Below, piece by piece: positions 40,561-48,804 of a DNA stretch of 64,000 nt. The stretch comes from CAWDVK01 sp963805715 (GTDB lineage: Bacteria > Actinomycetota > Actinomycetes > Streptosporangiales > Streptosporangiaceae), in NCBI GenBank assembly GCA_963805715.1, contig CAWDVK010000017.1, positions 369,706 to 433,705 on the forward strand, written 5' to 3'. The first letter of the stretch is position 1. The number at the start of each line of letters is the position of its first letter. Made by a program: the position numbers and the translations under genes. The notes below the pieces were generated by a model, which saw only the letters and a list, made by a program, of their open reading frames with translations, did not search any database and was not told the DNA's origin.

Positions 40561-40606
40561 TGGTGGAGCTAAGGGGACTCGAACCCCTGACCCCCTGCTT
40601 GCAAAG
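40561..40606 (-). repeat. Internal att-like copy of the tRNA-Ala(TGC) 3' end
   Basis: Forty-six bases identical to 47665-47710 of the tRNA-Ala gene, including the CCA end, same orientation; identity breaks in the anticodon arm. The copy is thus the attL/attR boundary between two elements stacked on the tRNA. It lies 60 bp after the integrase relic. Confidence 0.93.
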
Positions 40607-40952
40607 GTGGTGGATGCATCCGTCTGACGTGCGGCTGCCCTGGTCAGGCAGGAGTTCGGTGGCCCCTGATTAACCGCGGCTGACCGCTGTCGACCGTCCT
40701 ATGGGGCACGCGGCGGGCACGGTGGCCTCTTCGTCCCGAACCAGCGGCAGTACTGGGCCGATGGCGACAGTCGCAGTTAGCGCGGGCTGCTGACGGCGGC
40801 TCGAGCTCGTAGTTGTGCGGAGTCGTTGCACTTCGGTGCTGTTCGCCACCCTGCTTGCAAGGATCGGAGATGGCCCGGCTGACCTGGGCTCTGGAGCGCG
40901 TCGGCAGGGCGGGCTTCCGGCTCGTAGTCGTCACAATTGAGGAAGCCGATCT
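40607..40952. other. Spacer between att copy and the regulator operator
   Basis: No gene supported. It contains TGATTAACC, GCTGACC and GTCGACC repeats (40667-40698) that resemble the putative integrase arm sites elsewhere, so it is probably the attP-side region of the 7-kb element. Confidence 0.45.
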
Positions 40953-40984
40953 CCTGAGATAACACAGATTTGTGTTATCTCAGG
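40953..40984. promoter_or_regulatory. Perfect 14-bp palindromic operator before the GbsR/MarR-ABC operon
   Basis: CCTGAGATAACACA at 40953-40966 and its exact reverse complement TGTGTTATCTCAGG at 40971-40984 flank GATT. The right arm runs into the AGGAGG ribosome-binding site of the regulator gene. A dimeric regulator bound here would block both promoter and ribosome-binding site: autoregulation by the GbsR/MarR-like protein is the obvious reading. The A/T content is far above its surroundings. Confidence 0.8.
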
Positions 40985-40993
40985 AGGTTGTGT

Positions 40994-41512
40994 ATGATGG
41001 TCGGCATGCCAAGTGACGGTGAGATCACGTTCGCCGACCACGCCGGGCGGTTCTATGCCCGGCGCTTCGGGATGGCCCCGATGGTGGGCCGGCTGATCGG
41101 GTACCTGGCGGTGTGCGACCCGCGCGAGCAGAGCGTCAGCCAGCTGGCCGAGGCCCTGCTGGCGAGCCGGAGCGCTATCGCCGGCGCGGTGAACTACTTG
41201 GAGAACCTCGGGCTTATCCAGCGGTCCAGGGCCGCAGGCGAGCGGATGGACCGGGTACGCATCGACATGTCGTCGTCTCATGCGATGGGCTTCGACGTCT
41301 CCGAGTACCGGGAGGCGGCCGACCTCGCCCGAGAGGGCCTGCACCTGCTGGCCGATGCGCCACCTGAGCGGCGAGCGATCTTGTTGGAGTGGGCCGCGTT
41401 CGCCGATTTCCTGGTCGAGCGGCTCCCGGTCTTGGAGCAGGAGTGGAAAGCGCACCGCGAGGCGCTGCGTGCCGCGGGCGAGCTTCCCGACGACTCGGCC
41501 ACACGGCAATGA
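40994..41512 (+). CDS. GbsR/MarR-family transcriptional regulator
   Basis: 172 residues from ATG 40994, six bases after AGGAGG. The winged-helix domain reads MAPMVGRLIGYLAVCDPREQ, SVSQLAEALLASRSAIAGAV (recognition helix), NYLENLGLIQRSRAAGERMD and RVRIDM. The C-terminal helices form the dimer interface. It is the GbsR-like type often found next to ABC exporters in actinobacteria, where a drug-like ligand relieves repression. It overlaps an alternative start of the ATPase gene and shares its promoter. A perfect palindrome lies just upstream. Confidence 0.85.
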   Translation: MMVGMPSDGEITFADHAGRFYARRFGMAPMVGRLIGYLAVCDPREQSVSQLAEALLASRSAIAGAVNYLENLGLIQRSRAAGERMDRVRIDMSSSHAMGFDVSEYREAADLAREGLHLLADAPPERRAILLEWAAFADFLVERLPVLEQEWKAHREALRAAGELPDDSATRQ

Positions 41513-41523
41513 GGGAGAAGGCC

Positions 41524-42510
41524 ATGACAAGCGTGTCTGCTGCGACGGGGATCGTCGCGCAGGACGTGTGCAAGTCGTTCGGCGACCACTTGGTGCTCGA
41601 CAAGGTGAGCCTGGCCGTGGAGGAGGGCACGATCCTGGCGCTTCTCGGCCCCAACGGGGCCGGCAAGACCACGATGGTCCGCATCCTGTCCACCCTGATC
41701 CCGGCCGATTCCGGCTTCATGCGCATCGCCGGTCACGACGTGGTCACCGACCCCGACGGGGTGCGGGCGCTCATCGGGGTCACCGGCCAGTTCTCGGCCG
41801 TGGACAACCTGCTCACCGGCGCCGAGAACCTGCGGCTGATGGCCGATCTTCGCCACCTCGGCCGCGACGCTGGGCGGCGACGGGCGGCCGAGCTGCTGGA
41901 GCAGTTCGACCTCACCGACGCCGCGGACAAGCTGCTGTCGACTTACTCAGGCGGGATGCGACGACGGCTCGACCTGGCCATGACCCTCGTCGGTGAGCCT
42001 CGGGTGATCTTCCTGGACGAGCCCACCACCGGCTTGGACCCGCGCAGTCGCCTCACCATGTGGGAGATCGTCCGCGAACTCGTCTCAACCGGAGTCACCA
42101 TTCTGCTCACCACCCAGAACCTCGACGAGGCGGACCAGCTGGCCGACCGGATCGCGGTGCTCGACCGGGGGCGGATCGTCGCCGAAGGAACTCCGGCCGA
42201 GCTGAAGAGCCGCATCCCCGGCGGCCACGTCCGGCTCCACTTCGCTGGTCCTGACATGCTGCGCTCGGCGGCCGGGCTACTTCCGGCGGCTGCTCCTGAC
42301 CAGGACCAGTTGGTCCTGCAGGTCCCCGCAGACAGCACCGTGGACTCGCTCCGTGAGCTGCTTGACGAGCTACACCGCGCCCGTGTCGAAGTCGAGAGGC
42401 TGTCGATCCATACCACGGACCTCGATGACGTGTTCCTCGCCGTCACCGGCAGTCATGTCACCGGCCGGCCCGACAAGGACCTCACACCGCAAGGAGCAGC
42501 GAAACGATGA
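41524..42510 (+). CDS. ABC exporter ATPase, DrrA-like
   Basis: 328 residues. The core reads VCKSFGDHLVLDKVSLAVEE, Walker A GPNGAGKTT, Q-loop VTGQFSAVDNLL, signature YSGGMRRRLDLAM, Walker B VIFLDEPTTGLD and switch His replaced by Gln in LTTQNLDEADQLAD, as usual in the DrrA (daunorubicin-type) branch. A C-terminal accessory domain (residues about 230-310) follows. It powers the permease encoded by the next gene (ATGA overlap) to export a hydrophobic compound. The ATG at 41524 has GGGAGAAGG upstream; another ATG at 41509 overlaps the regulator stop. Confidence 0.9.
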   Translation: MTSVSAATGIVAQDVCKSFGDHLVLDKVSLAVEEGTILALLGPNGAGKTTMVRILSTLIPADSGFMRIAGHDVVTDPDGVRALIGVTGQFSAVDNLLTGAENLRLMADLRHLGRDAGRRRAAELLEQFDLTDAADKLLSTYSGGMRRRLDLAMTLVGEPRVIFLDEPTTGLDPRSRLTMWEIVRELVSTGVTILLTTQNLDEADQLADRIAVLDRGRIVAEGTPAELKSRIPGGHVRLHFAGPDMLRSAAGLLPAAAPDQDQLVLQVPADSTVDSLRELLDELHRARVEVERLSIHTTDLDDVFLAVTGSHVTGRPDKDLTPQGAAKR

Positions 42511-43304
42511 CCACGCTCGCCTACACGCTCAGCGACTCGCGGGTCATGCTGCGCCGCAACCTCAAGCACCAGCTCCGCTACCCCTCCATGACCGTGATGC
42601 TCGTCGGCATGCCCATCGTGCTCCTGCTGCTGTTCGTCTACGTCTTCGGCGGCCAGCTCGGCGCTGGCCTGGGCGCCCACGAGGGTCGCAGTGCCTACCT
42701 CGACTACGTGGTGCCAGGACTGCTGCTCATCACGCTGGCCTCAGCCGTCCAGGGCACCTCGATCATGGTCGCGATGGACATGACCGGCGGCATCATCGAC
42801 CGGTTCCGCACCATGGCCATCGCCCGCGCCTCAGTCCTTACGGGTCACGTGCTCGGCAGCCTGATGCAAATCCTGGTCGGCATCGGCATCCTCATCGGGG
42901 TCGCCTTCGGCCTCGGGTTCCACTCCACCGCCGGACCGCTCCACTGGTTCGCCGCGATCGGAATACTGGCACTGTTCGCCTTCGCACTGATCTGGCTGGC
43001 CGTCGCCCTCGGCTTGGCCGCCAAGAGCGTCGAGACCGCCAGCAACACCCCGATGATCCTCTTGCTGCTGCTCTTCCTCAGCAGTGGGTTCGTGCGGACC
43101 CAGACGATGCCCGGCGGGCTACGTCAGTTCGCCGAGTACCAGCCCTTCACCCCAGTCGCCGACACCGTGCGCGGGCTGCTCACCGGCGCGGCCATTGGCG
43201 ACCACGCCACCGCCGCCATCGCCTGGAGCATCGGCATCGCCATCGTGGCCTACCTCTGGGCCATCCGCCTCTACAACCGGCGGCGAGCAGCCGAGCCAAA
43301 ATGA
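42507..43304 (+). CDS. ABC-2-type permease, DrrB-like
   Basis: 265 residues with six membrane helices, beginning VMLRRNLKHQLRYPSMTVML and VGMPIVLLLLFVYVFGGQLG. The long extracellular segment and PGLLLITLASAVQGTSIMVA match the ABC2_membrane fold, and the conserved EYQPFTPVADTVRGLLTG before the last helix is diagnostic. With the ATPase it forms a dimeric exporter, probably a resistance function carried by the 7-kb element. It is followed immediately by dispersed repeat copy 3. Confidence 0.9.
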   Translation: MTTLAYTLSDSRVMLRRNLKHQLRYPSMTVMLVGMPIVLLLLFVYVFGGQLGAGLGAHEGRSAYLDYVVPGLLLITLASAVQGTSIMVAMDMTGGIIDRFRTMAIARASVLTGHVLGSLMQILVGIGILIGVAFGLGFHSTAGPLHWFAAIGILALFAFALIWLAVALGLAAKSVETASNTPMILLLLLFLSSGFVRTQTMPGGLRQFAEYQPFTPVADTVRGLLTGAAIGDHATAAIAWSIGIAIVAYLWAIRLYNRRRAAEPK

Positions 43305-43370
43305 GCGGGGCCGGTTCTTGCCCTTTCTTCCTCGCAGGCGCCGAATCCGTGCGAGTGGGCGCCGGGTCTA

Positions 43371-43500
43371 GGCTGGCGAAGCCATCGCAGAGCGACGCCC
43401 GTGGGCGGCCTAGACGCGGTGATTGCAAGCTGGACAATAGAAGCCGAGGAAGATAGGTGCCGTCCAGCACCGTCGGCTTTCGAATGAGGCTCGCTGATCT
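43371..43500. repeat. Dispersed repeat, copy 3
   Basis: GAAGCCATCGCAGAGCGACG, then CGTGGGCGGCCTAGACGCGG, GGACAATAGAAG and CGAGGAAGA match copies 1 and 2; similarity to copy 1 continues to about 43503 (GAATGAG...CTGTG). The right half of copies 1 and 2 is not present; the transposase relic follows instead. This supports the view that the repeat is the left end of that insertion sequence. Confidence 0.7.
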
Positions 43501-43559
43501 GTGAAGGCTGCCCGGCAGGGCGCGCCCGTGCCCAGGACTCCTGACATAGCGGCCTGCGT

Positions 43560-44860
43560 CCCGGGGGGATTGCCGGGCTGCCCCGCGACGGGGAGCGGGC
43601 GCTGGCCCGGTGGGGGCTGCTGGGCGAGGGCGCCGGGCCGGTGTTCACGCCCGGTGCCCGGTATCCGCTGGCCGGGCTGCTGCTGGCCCTGCCGCCGCTG
43701 GAGGACACCGGCCTGCTCGATTGCGCCCGCGAGGTCTACGGGAAGCTGCGCAACGGCTACTACGGGCTGGCCGCGACGCTGCTGACCCTGGTGTTCCTGG
43801 CCAAGGCCGGGGAGCCCCGGGCCGAGGGCGCCACCCGGGTGCCGCCGGGCGCGCTGGGCCGGGTGCTGGGCCCGGGCCGGGCGCCGGAGGTCAAGACGAT
43901 CCGCCGCAAGCTAGGCGAGCTGGCCGGGGCCGCCAGGCACATGAGCTGGTCATGGCGATGCACAGATGACCGGGGCCGGGAGCACGATTACGACCTGGCC
44001 GACACCACCGCGGACCTGCTGATCAGCGAGGGGCCGCGCAAGGGCCAGACCGTGAGCCTGCGGCAGGTCACCCGCCGGGTCCCCGCCCGCGGCGGAGGCA
44101 CCCGCCAGATCCACGTACTGACCTCCCGGACCGGCCTGCCGGCCGGGGAGGTGTGCTGGCGGATGTCATCGCGCTGGCGGGAGGAGAACTACTTCCGCTA
44201 CGCCCGCACCCGCTTCGCCCTCAACGTCCTGGACTCCCACGCCGCCTCCCCTGATGACCGGGAACGGATGGTCCCGAACCCGGCGAAGAAGGCCGCCGCC
44301 GCCCAGGTCCGGCGCGCTGAAGCCCTCGCCGGAACCGCCGAAGCCGCCCGCGACGCCCGGCTGCTCGAGCTGCGCAGCCCCGCCCCCGGCCAGGTGTCCT
44401 GCCTGACCAACCAGATCGCCAACGCTCTCAACGCCCCGGTCGAGGCCGCGTATGCGAACTTGCCGCCGCCGAGGACGCCGCGGCGGCCGTCCCGGCCCGG
44501 ACCCGGCTCGGCGACATCACCCCCGACATTGCGCGGCCTGAGACCGAGATCAGGCAGATCACCCACGCCATCCGGATGGCCGCATACAACGCCCAGACCA
44601 CCCTGGCCCGCGCCCTGAACGGCTGCTACGCCCGCGCCGAAGACGAGGCCTGCGCCCTCATCCGCGAAGCCCTGGTCATCTCCGGCGACATCATCCCCGG
44701 CCACGGCGAACTGCTCATCCGCCTCGACCCGCTCACCGCGCCCAGGCGAACCCAGGCCCTCGCCGCCCTCTGCCACCAGATCAGCCAGGCCCGGGCCAGC
44801 TACCCCGGCACCGACCTGGTCCTGCGCTACGAGGTCAAAAACCACCCCGGCCCTGCATGA
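43560..44860 (+). pseudogene. Transposase-like gene, truncated start and one frameshift
   Basis: Reads FTPGARYPLAGLLLALPPLE, AREVYGKLRNGYYGLAATLL, RRKLGELAGAARHMSWSWRC, LLISEGPRKGQTVSLRQVTR, CWRMSSRWREENYFRYARTR, LNVLDSHAASPDDRERMVPN. This is the actinobacterial 'putative transposase' type recognised by R-W-x-x-E-N-x-F-x-Y-A-R. After about 44460 the frame changes and continues with TPDIARPETEIRQITHAIRM and ARALNGCYARAEDEACALIR to TGA 44858-44860. The N-terminus is missing. IS family not certain; copy 3 of the dispersed repeat lies at its left. Confidence 0.65.
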
Positions 44861-44864
44861 TCCT

Positions 44865-45502
44865 TCTCCCTATATCAGGAGTCCTGAACCCTGGAGCGTC
44901 GAAGAGGCCCGGCAATTCCTTGAGGATGCGCGACGCGCACGTGACCCGCTTTACGCCGCCTACGTCCTGGTCCTAGTGCTCGGCCTGCGCCGCGGCGAAG
45001 TGCTGGGCCTGACATGGGACGACGTGCGAACGGCCGCCACCGAGCTGCACCTCACCAGGCAGCTGCAGCGGGTCAGCGGCCGAACTCCTGCACTCAGAGA
45101 CCAAGACCGAGGGATCGGCCGCCATTTTGCCGTTGCCGGATATCTGCCTGACCGCGCTCAACCTCCGCCACGAGGAACAGGACCAGGCCAGGGAAGTAGC
45201 CGGAGCGGTCTGGCAGGATTTCGGCTTCGTGTTCACGACCCGCTGGGGAACGCCGATCGAGCCGCGCAATTTCAACCGCAGCTTCCATGCCCGGTGCGCC
45301 AGCGCAGGTGTCCGCCGCATCCGCGTCCACGACACCCGCCACACCTGCGGGTCGCTTCCTGGCCGCACTCGACGTGCACCCCAGAGTCGCCATGCAGATC
45401 CTCCGCCACAGCAAGATCAGCATCACGATGGAGATCTACACCGAAGTACCGGAAGCCAGCACTCGTGATGCGCTGCGGAAGCTCGGCGAATCCCTGGGCT
45501 GA
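44865..45502 (+). pseudogene. Tyrosine integrase relic with two frameshifts
   Basis: Frame 1: WSVEEARQFLEDARRARDPL, YAAYVLVLVLGLRRGEVLGL (catalytic Arg) and TWDDVRTAATELHLTRQLQR. After about 45085, frame 2: LLHSETKTEGSAAILPLPDI, FVFTTRWGTPIEPRNFNRSF, RRIRVHDTRHTCGS (H-x-x-R). After about 45350, frame 3: FLAALDVHPRVAMQILRHSK and ITMEIYTEVPEASTRDALRK with the catalytic Tyr, stop 45500-45502. The N-terminus is missing too. It differs from the integrase at 39.8 kb. It probably belonged to the 7-kb element. Confidence 0.88.
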
Positions 45503-45726
45503 GTAGCCGCCGTATGACCTGCCGTGGTTAACGACTGGATCGTCGCTGTTCGAGCTGCTACTGTTCGAATCGGGGATGGCTCGAACTCTTAATCGAATAG
45601 TGTCAGAGCCCGGCCAGCGCCGACTCCTTCGTCCGACTGGCATCCGTAGCACCTGCGCTCGGCCATACGCTTCAGTGCGTCTGGCCGCATGGGTATGAGT
45701 CGGCGGCTGTGAGGCAGGGAGCAGCC

Positions 45727-46320
45727 ATGGAGCGCGATGAGATCAAGGAACTCCACTTCATCTCGTCTATAGAGAACCTTGAGTCGATCCTTCGCAGGGG
45801 GATCCTGAGCCACGATAAGGCATCGAAGATCAATCATAAGTCGGTGGCGTTAGAAGACGTTCAGGACAGGCGCCGTGGAAAGCGAGTTCCGAACGGTGAC
45901 CTACTACACAGCTACGCGAATCTCTATTTCCACGCACGGAATCCGATGATGTACTACCTGGTCAGTAATGGGCACGACGATCTTATCGTCGTCCGTGTAT
46001 CGCCGGCCGTGCTCGACCTGCCTGACACGGTGCTGACAGACGGCAATTGCGCATCGGAAGGAACGCGATTCTATCCGTCACCTGAAGGGCTGGCAATGCT
46101 GAACTCGGAACTGGTGTTTGCCAGATACTGGACTGACACCAACTACTGGCCAATCAGGGAAAAGAAGCGTGCGAGAAATGCTGAAGTCCTAGTGCCATCT
46201 CTGGTACCATCGAGGTATATCAGCGGCTGCTACGTTGATACGCTTGACAAGCGAACGCGGTGTCAGGCGTTCGATGACCTGCCTGCTGTGCGCATACGTA
46301 AGGAGATCTTCTTTCGATGA
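45727..46320 (+). CDS. darT: DarT-type DNA ADP-ribosyltransferase toxin
   Basis: 197 residues from ATG 45727 (AGGGAG six bases before). It starts with IKELHFISSIENLESILRRG, the H-F-I-x-x-I-x-N-L-x-S-I-L NAD-binding element of DarT, then ILSHDKASKI, YFHARNPMMYYLVSNGHDDL and ASEGTRFYPSPEGL. Near the end comes KRARNAEVLVPSLVPSRYI, whose Glu is the expected catalytic residue of the ARTT loop. DarT adds ADP-ribose to thymine (or guanosine) in single-stranded DNA and stops replication. It has four bases of overlap with darG. GC content is visibly lower than in neighbours, which suggests recent transfer. Length is normal for the family (about 200). Confidence 0.93.
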   Translation: MERDEIKELHFISSIENLESILRRGILSHDKASKINHKSVALEDVQDRRRGKRVPNGDLLHSYANLYFHARNPMMYYLVSNGHDDLIVVRVSPAVLDLPDTVLTDGNCASEGTRFYPSPEGLAMLNSELVFARYWTDTNYWPIREKKRARNAEVLVPSLVPSRYISGCYVDTLDKRTRCQAFDDLPAVRIRKEIFFR

Positions 46321-47447
46321 GTAACGTGCGAGTTCGAGAAGGCGATCTACTTAAGTCCAACATGCATGCGTTGGTGAATACGGTTAATACCGTTGGTATC
46401 ATGGGCAAGGGTGTAGCGCTTGCGTTCAAGAAGCAATACCCCGCCATGTTCCTTGATTACGTTCGCCGTTGCGACAGGCATGAGGTCAAGCTCGGCCAGC
46501 CGTACCCGTACGACGCCGGTGATCATCTGATCATCAACTTTCCAACGAAACGGCACTGGCGATCTGTGAGCCGGCTCAGCGACATCGTTGCTGGCCTGGA
46601 GTACCTGGAGGATCACTACAGAGACTGGAAAATCAGGTCATTGGCTGTTCCGCCGCTTGGATGCGGTAATGGGCAGCTCGAGTGGCGTGTGGTTGGCCCA
46701 GTGCTTCTCCGGCATTTGCGGCGCCTGGACGTTCCGGTCGAGTTGTACGCGCCGCGTGGTAGCTCGCTCCTCTCGGAAACCCAGCTTGAACTGCTCGGCG
46801 AGAGAAACGAGCAGGCTGAGCCTGAATGGCACTTGGCGCCATGGCTGGTGGCTATAGCGGAGATCGTGCATCGCCTGGAGTCACAGCGCTATCACTGGCC
46901 TGTTGGGCGAGTTATGCTTCAGAAGATCGTCTACTTCGCCACTGAAGCTGGGCTGCCCACCGACCTGCAGTTCGAGGCAGCGAGCTTTGGGCCATTCACT
47001 CCGGATCTTAAGGCCGCTGTAGCGCGGATGCAGAATAACGGCCTTATCATCGAGCGACAGCGTGGTCGGATGCTAGAGGTACTAAGCGGTCCGGCCCTCG
47101 ACGATGCGCGCGCGAGCTATAAGGATCGGCTTGAGCGGTGGAGTGACCTAATCGATCGCGTTGTCGACCTAGCTGCTAGATTTGATACTAAGGGGGCAGA
47201 GATAGCTGCCACTGTTCACTTCACAGCTGAGAATCTTCAGACTCAGCTGGACCGCACTCCCACTATCACCGAAGTAATCTCTGCGGTCGAGAAATGGAAG
47301 AGCCAGCGCCAGCCGCAACTCACGCGCGATGACATTCTCCGCGCCGTCGTTAACCTTGGTACTCAGGGATGGTTGACGGTAGAGCCTGATAGCGCGACCG
47401 AACAGGCCGTCGACGACATGGTAGTCGCTGGATCGTTAGCTGGTTGA
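46317..47447 (+). CDS. darG: DarG-type antitoxin: macrodomain DNA ADP-ribosylglycohydrolase
   Basis: 376 residues. The N-terminal macrodomain (about 1-155) reads VREGDLLKSNMHALVNTVNT, VGIMGKGVALAFKKQYPAMF, HLIINFPTKRHWRSVSRLSD and AVPPLGCGNGQLEWRVVGPV; G-I-M-G-K-G with its Lys and G-C-G-N-G-x-L are the active-site loops that remove ADP-ribose from DNA. The C-terminal domain (about 175-376: RYHWPVGRVMLQKIVYFATE, FGPFTPDLKAAVARMQNNG) is the DarT-binding half. Both halves are intact, so both enzymatic and protein-protein neutralisation are possible. DarTG systems act in phage defence and stabilise mobile elements. Confidence 0.93.
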   Translation: MSNVRVREGDLLKSNMHALVNTVNTVGIMGKGVALAFKKQYPAMFLDYVRRCDRHEVKLGQPYPYDAGDHLIINFPTKRHWRSVSRLSDIVAGLEYLEDHYRDWKIRSLAVPPLGCGNGQLEWRVVGPVLLRHLRRLDVPVELYAPRGSSLLSETQLELLGERNEQAEPEWHLAPWLVAIAEIVHRLESQRYHWPVGRVMLQKIVYFATEAGLPTDLQFEAASFGPFTPDLKAAVARMQNNGLIIERQRGRMLEVLSGPALDDARASYKDRLERWSDLIDRVVDLAARFDTKGAEIAATVHFTAENLQTQLDRTPTITEVISAVEKWKSQRQPQLTRDDILRAVVNLGTQGWLTVEPDSATEQAVDDMVVAGSLAG

Positions 47448-47667
47448 TGGCAGACCCGATGCGCACCGCGAGCGTCACTGCGCAGGACTGCGACATGGCA
47501 CGGTCGGCCTGTCGATGCGTTCAACACCCACCGAGGTAGCGGAAGTCGGCCAGCGCGGCGAGCTCGGGCGGCTCGGGGAGCCTCAGATGAGCACCTACTG
47601 CTGTACTACCGTGCTGTACGGACCCAGACCAGGGCGCGTTCAAGATCGCAATGTGGGTTTGACCTGG

Positions 47668-47740
47668 TGGAGCTAAGGGGACTCGAACCCCTGACCCCCT
47701 GCTTGCAAAGCAGGTGCTCTTCCAGCTGAGCTATAGCCCC
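47668..47740 (-). tRNA. tRNA-Ala (anticodon TGC)
   Basis: Complete cloverleaf on the minus strand. The acceptor is GGGGCTA/TAGCTCC with the G3-U70 alanine identity pair, the D-arm region reads GCTCAGCTGGAAGAGC, the anticodon loop is TTTGCAA (TGC), the T-arm is TTCGAGTC in GGGG/CCCC context, and the discriminator is A. A CCA end is encoded at 47665-47667. Its 3' 42-46 bases recur at 40561 and 18545, so the gene is an integration hotspot. Nearby DLW-39 fits the usual actinobacterial tRNA-Ala neighbourhood. Confidence 0.97.
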
Positions 47741-48128
47741 AGGAAACCGCACTTCAGCGGCCTTTCATGCTAGCTTGCCCGGCTGGCTCCGACAGCATCT
47801 CGCCAGGAGCCTGGTGGGCGCCTCCGCAGGCTACCTGCGTTGGTGAAAGACGACCTGAGTTTACAGTCCCCCGGAAGGGCACGGCCGCCTGCGGCGGACG
47901 TGCCTGGATGCCTGCCCCGGCTCGTCGGTCACCCGGGATTACAACGGACCGTCCTGCCGGGCGGGCCCGGAGGCCCGAGGTCGAGGCAGAGACGATCTTG
48001 CCGCGCAGCCGCAGCGATCGCTTGACATGTCCGCGGCCGGAGGAAACGCTGAGGAGCGCATCTGGTGGTGCGGGCGACGGAGCCTGCCGAGCATGCTCCC
48101 GCAATCGCCGACCTGCCCGGGAGGTGTC
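47741..48128. other. Spacer upstream of tRNA-Ala and the gene at 48129
   Basis: No gene supported; it holds the tRNA promoter and the GGGAGG ribosome-binding site at 48119-48124. The short open frames on both strands show no recognisable protein. Confidence 0.5.
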
Positions 48129-48743
48129 ATGCTGCATGTCCGCCTGGATCTGATCACCGCCGGTCCGCCTGCGCTGGCCGGGTGCCTGAAGTACATCGAG
48201 AGCGAAGTCCGCCCGGCGCTGGAGAGCCAGCATGGCAGCCTGGGACTGTCACTGCTAGCCGACGAAACGCACGGCGTCGGGGTGCTGGAATCGTTCTGGG
48301 CGTCGGAGCGTGCGCTGCGAGCGGCCGAGGGGGCCGCAGCAAGCATCGACGGCGAGCTGAAGCGGCGGGCCGGGGGATCGGTGATTGCCGAGCGGTACCG
48401 GGTGGGCGTGTTCGAGCTAGACGATGCGCTGCGCGGCCAGCAAAGCGCCCGGCTGACCCGGATGGAGGTCGAGCCGTCAGCGGTTGAGGACGTTATCGAG
48501 GCGTTCGGGGACACCGTAGTCCCGTGGCTGGCGGAGACTTCTGGTTTCCGTTGCGCGCTGCTGCTCGCCGACCCGGCGTCGGGGCACCTGATCAGCCAGA
48601 CGGTGTGGCAGGACCCGCAGGCACGGACAGCAAGCCCGAGCGCTGCCAACGTCATCCGGGCCGACAGCCTAGCTGCCGCTCGCTGCATGATCCGCGCCGT
48701 TGAGGATTACAGCGTGGTGTTCAGTTCCGCGCGCAACGCCTGA
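48129..48743 (+). CDS. Hypothetical protein, two ABM-like alpha/beta modules
   Basis: 204 residues from ATG 48129, with GGGAGG at the right distance. The chain looks like two dimeric alpha/beta-barrel (antibiotic-biosynthesis-monooxygenase-like) units. The first is LKYIESEVRPALESQHGSLG, LLADETHGVGVLESFWASER and ALRAAEGAAAS; the second is VEDVIEAFGDTVVPWLAETS, RCALLLADPASGHLISQTVW, then AEDYSVVFSSARNA-like ending. Such units bind small hydrophobic molecules or act as stress-related sensors. No catalytic residues are evident. Function unknown; single gene. Confidence 0.6.
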   Translation: MLHVRLDLITAGPPALAGCLKYIESEVRPALESQHGSLGLSLLADETHGVGVLESFWASERALRAAEGAAASIDGELKRRAGGSVIAERYRVGVFELDDALRGQQSARLTRMEVEPSAVEDVIEAFGDTVVPWLAETSGFRCALLLADPASGHLISQTVWQDPQARTASPSAANVIRADSLAAARCMIRAVEDYSVVFSSARNA

Positions 48744-48804
48744 TCCGCCCGAGGCCGCCCGCATCCGTCCTGACCAGATCGATGCGATCAGATAGGACAC
48801 GTCC

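Noticed and set aside
45530..45600. tRNA T-arm-like TTCGAATC stretch upstream of darT
   Set aside because: No acceptor, D-arm or anticodon arm can be folded around it; it may instead be part of the darTG promoter.
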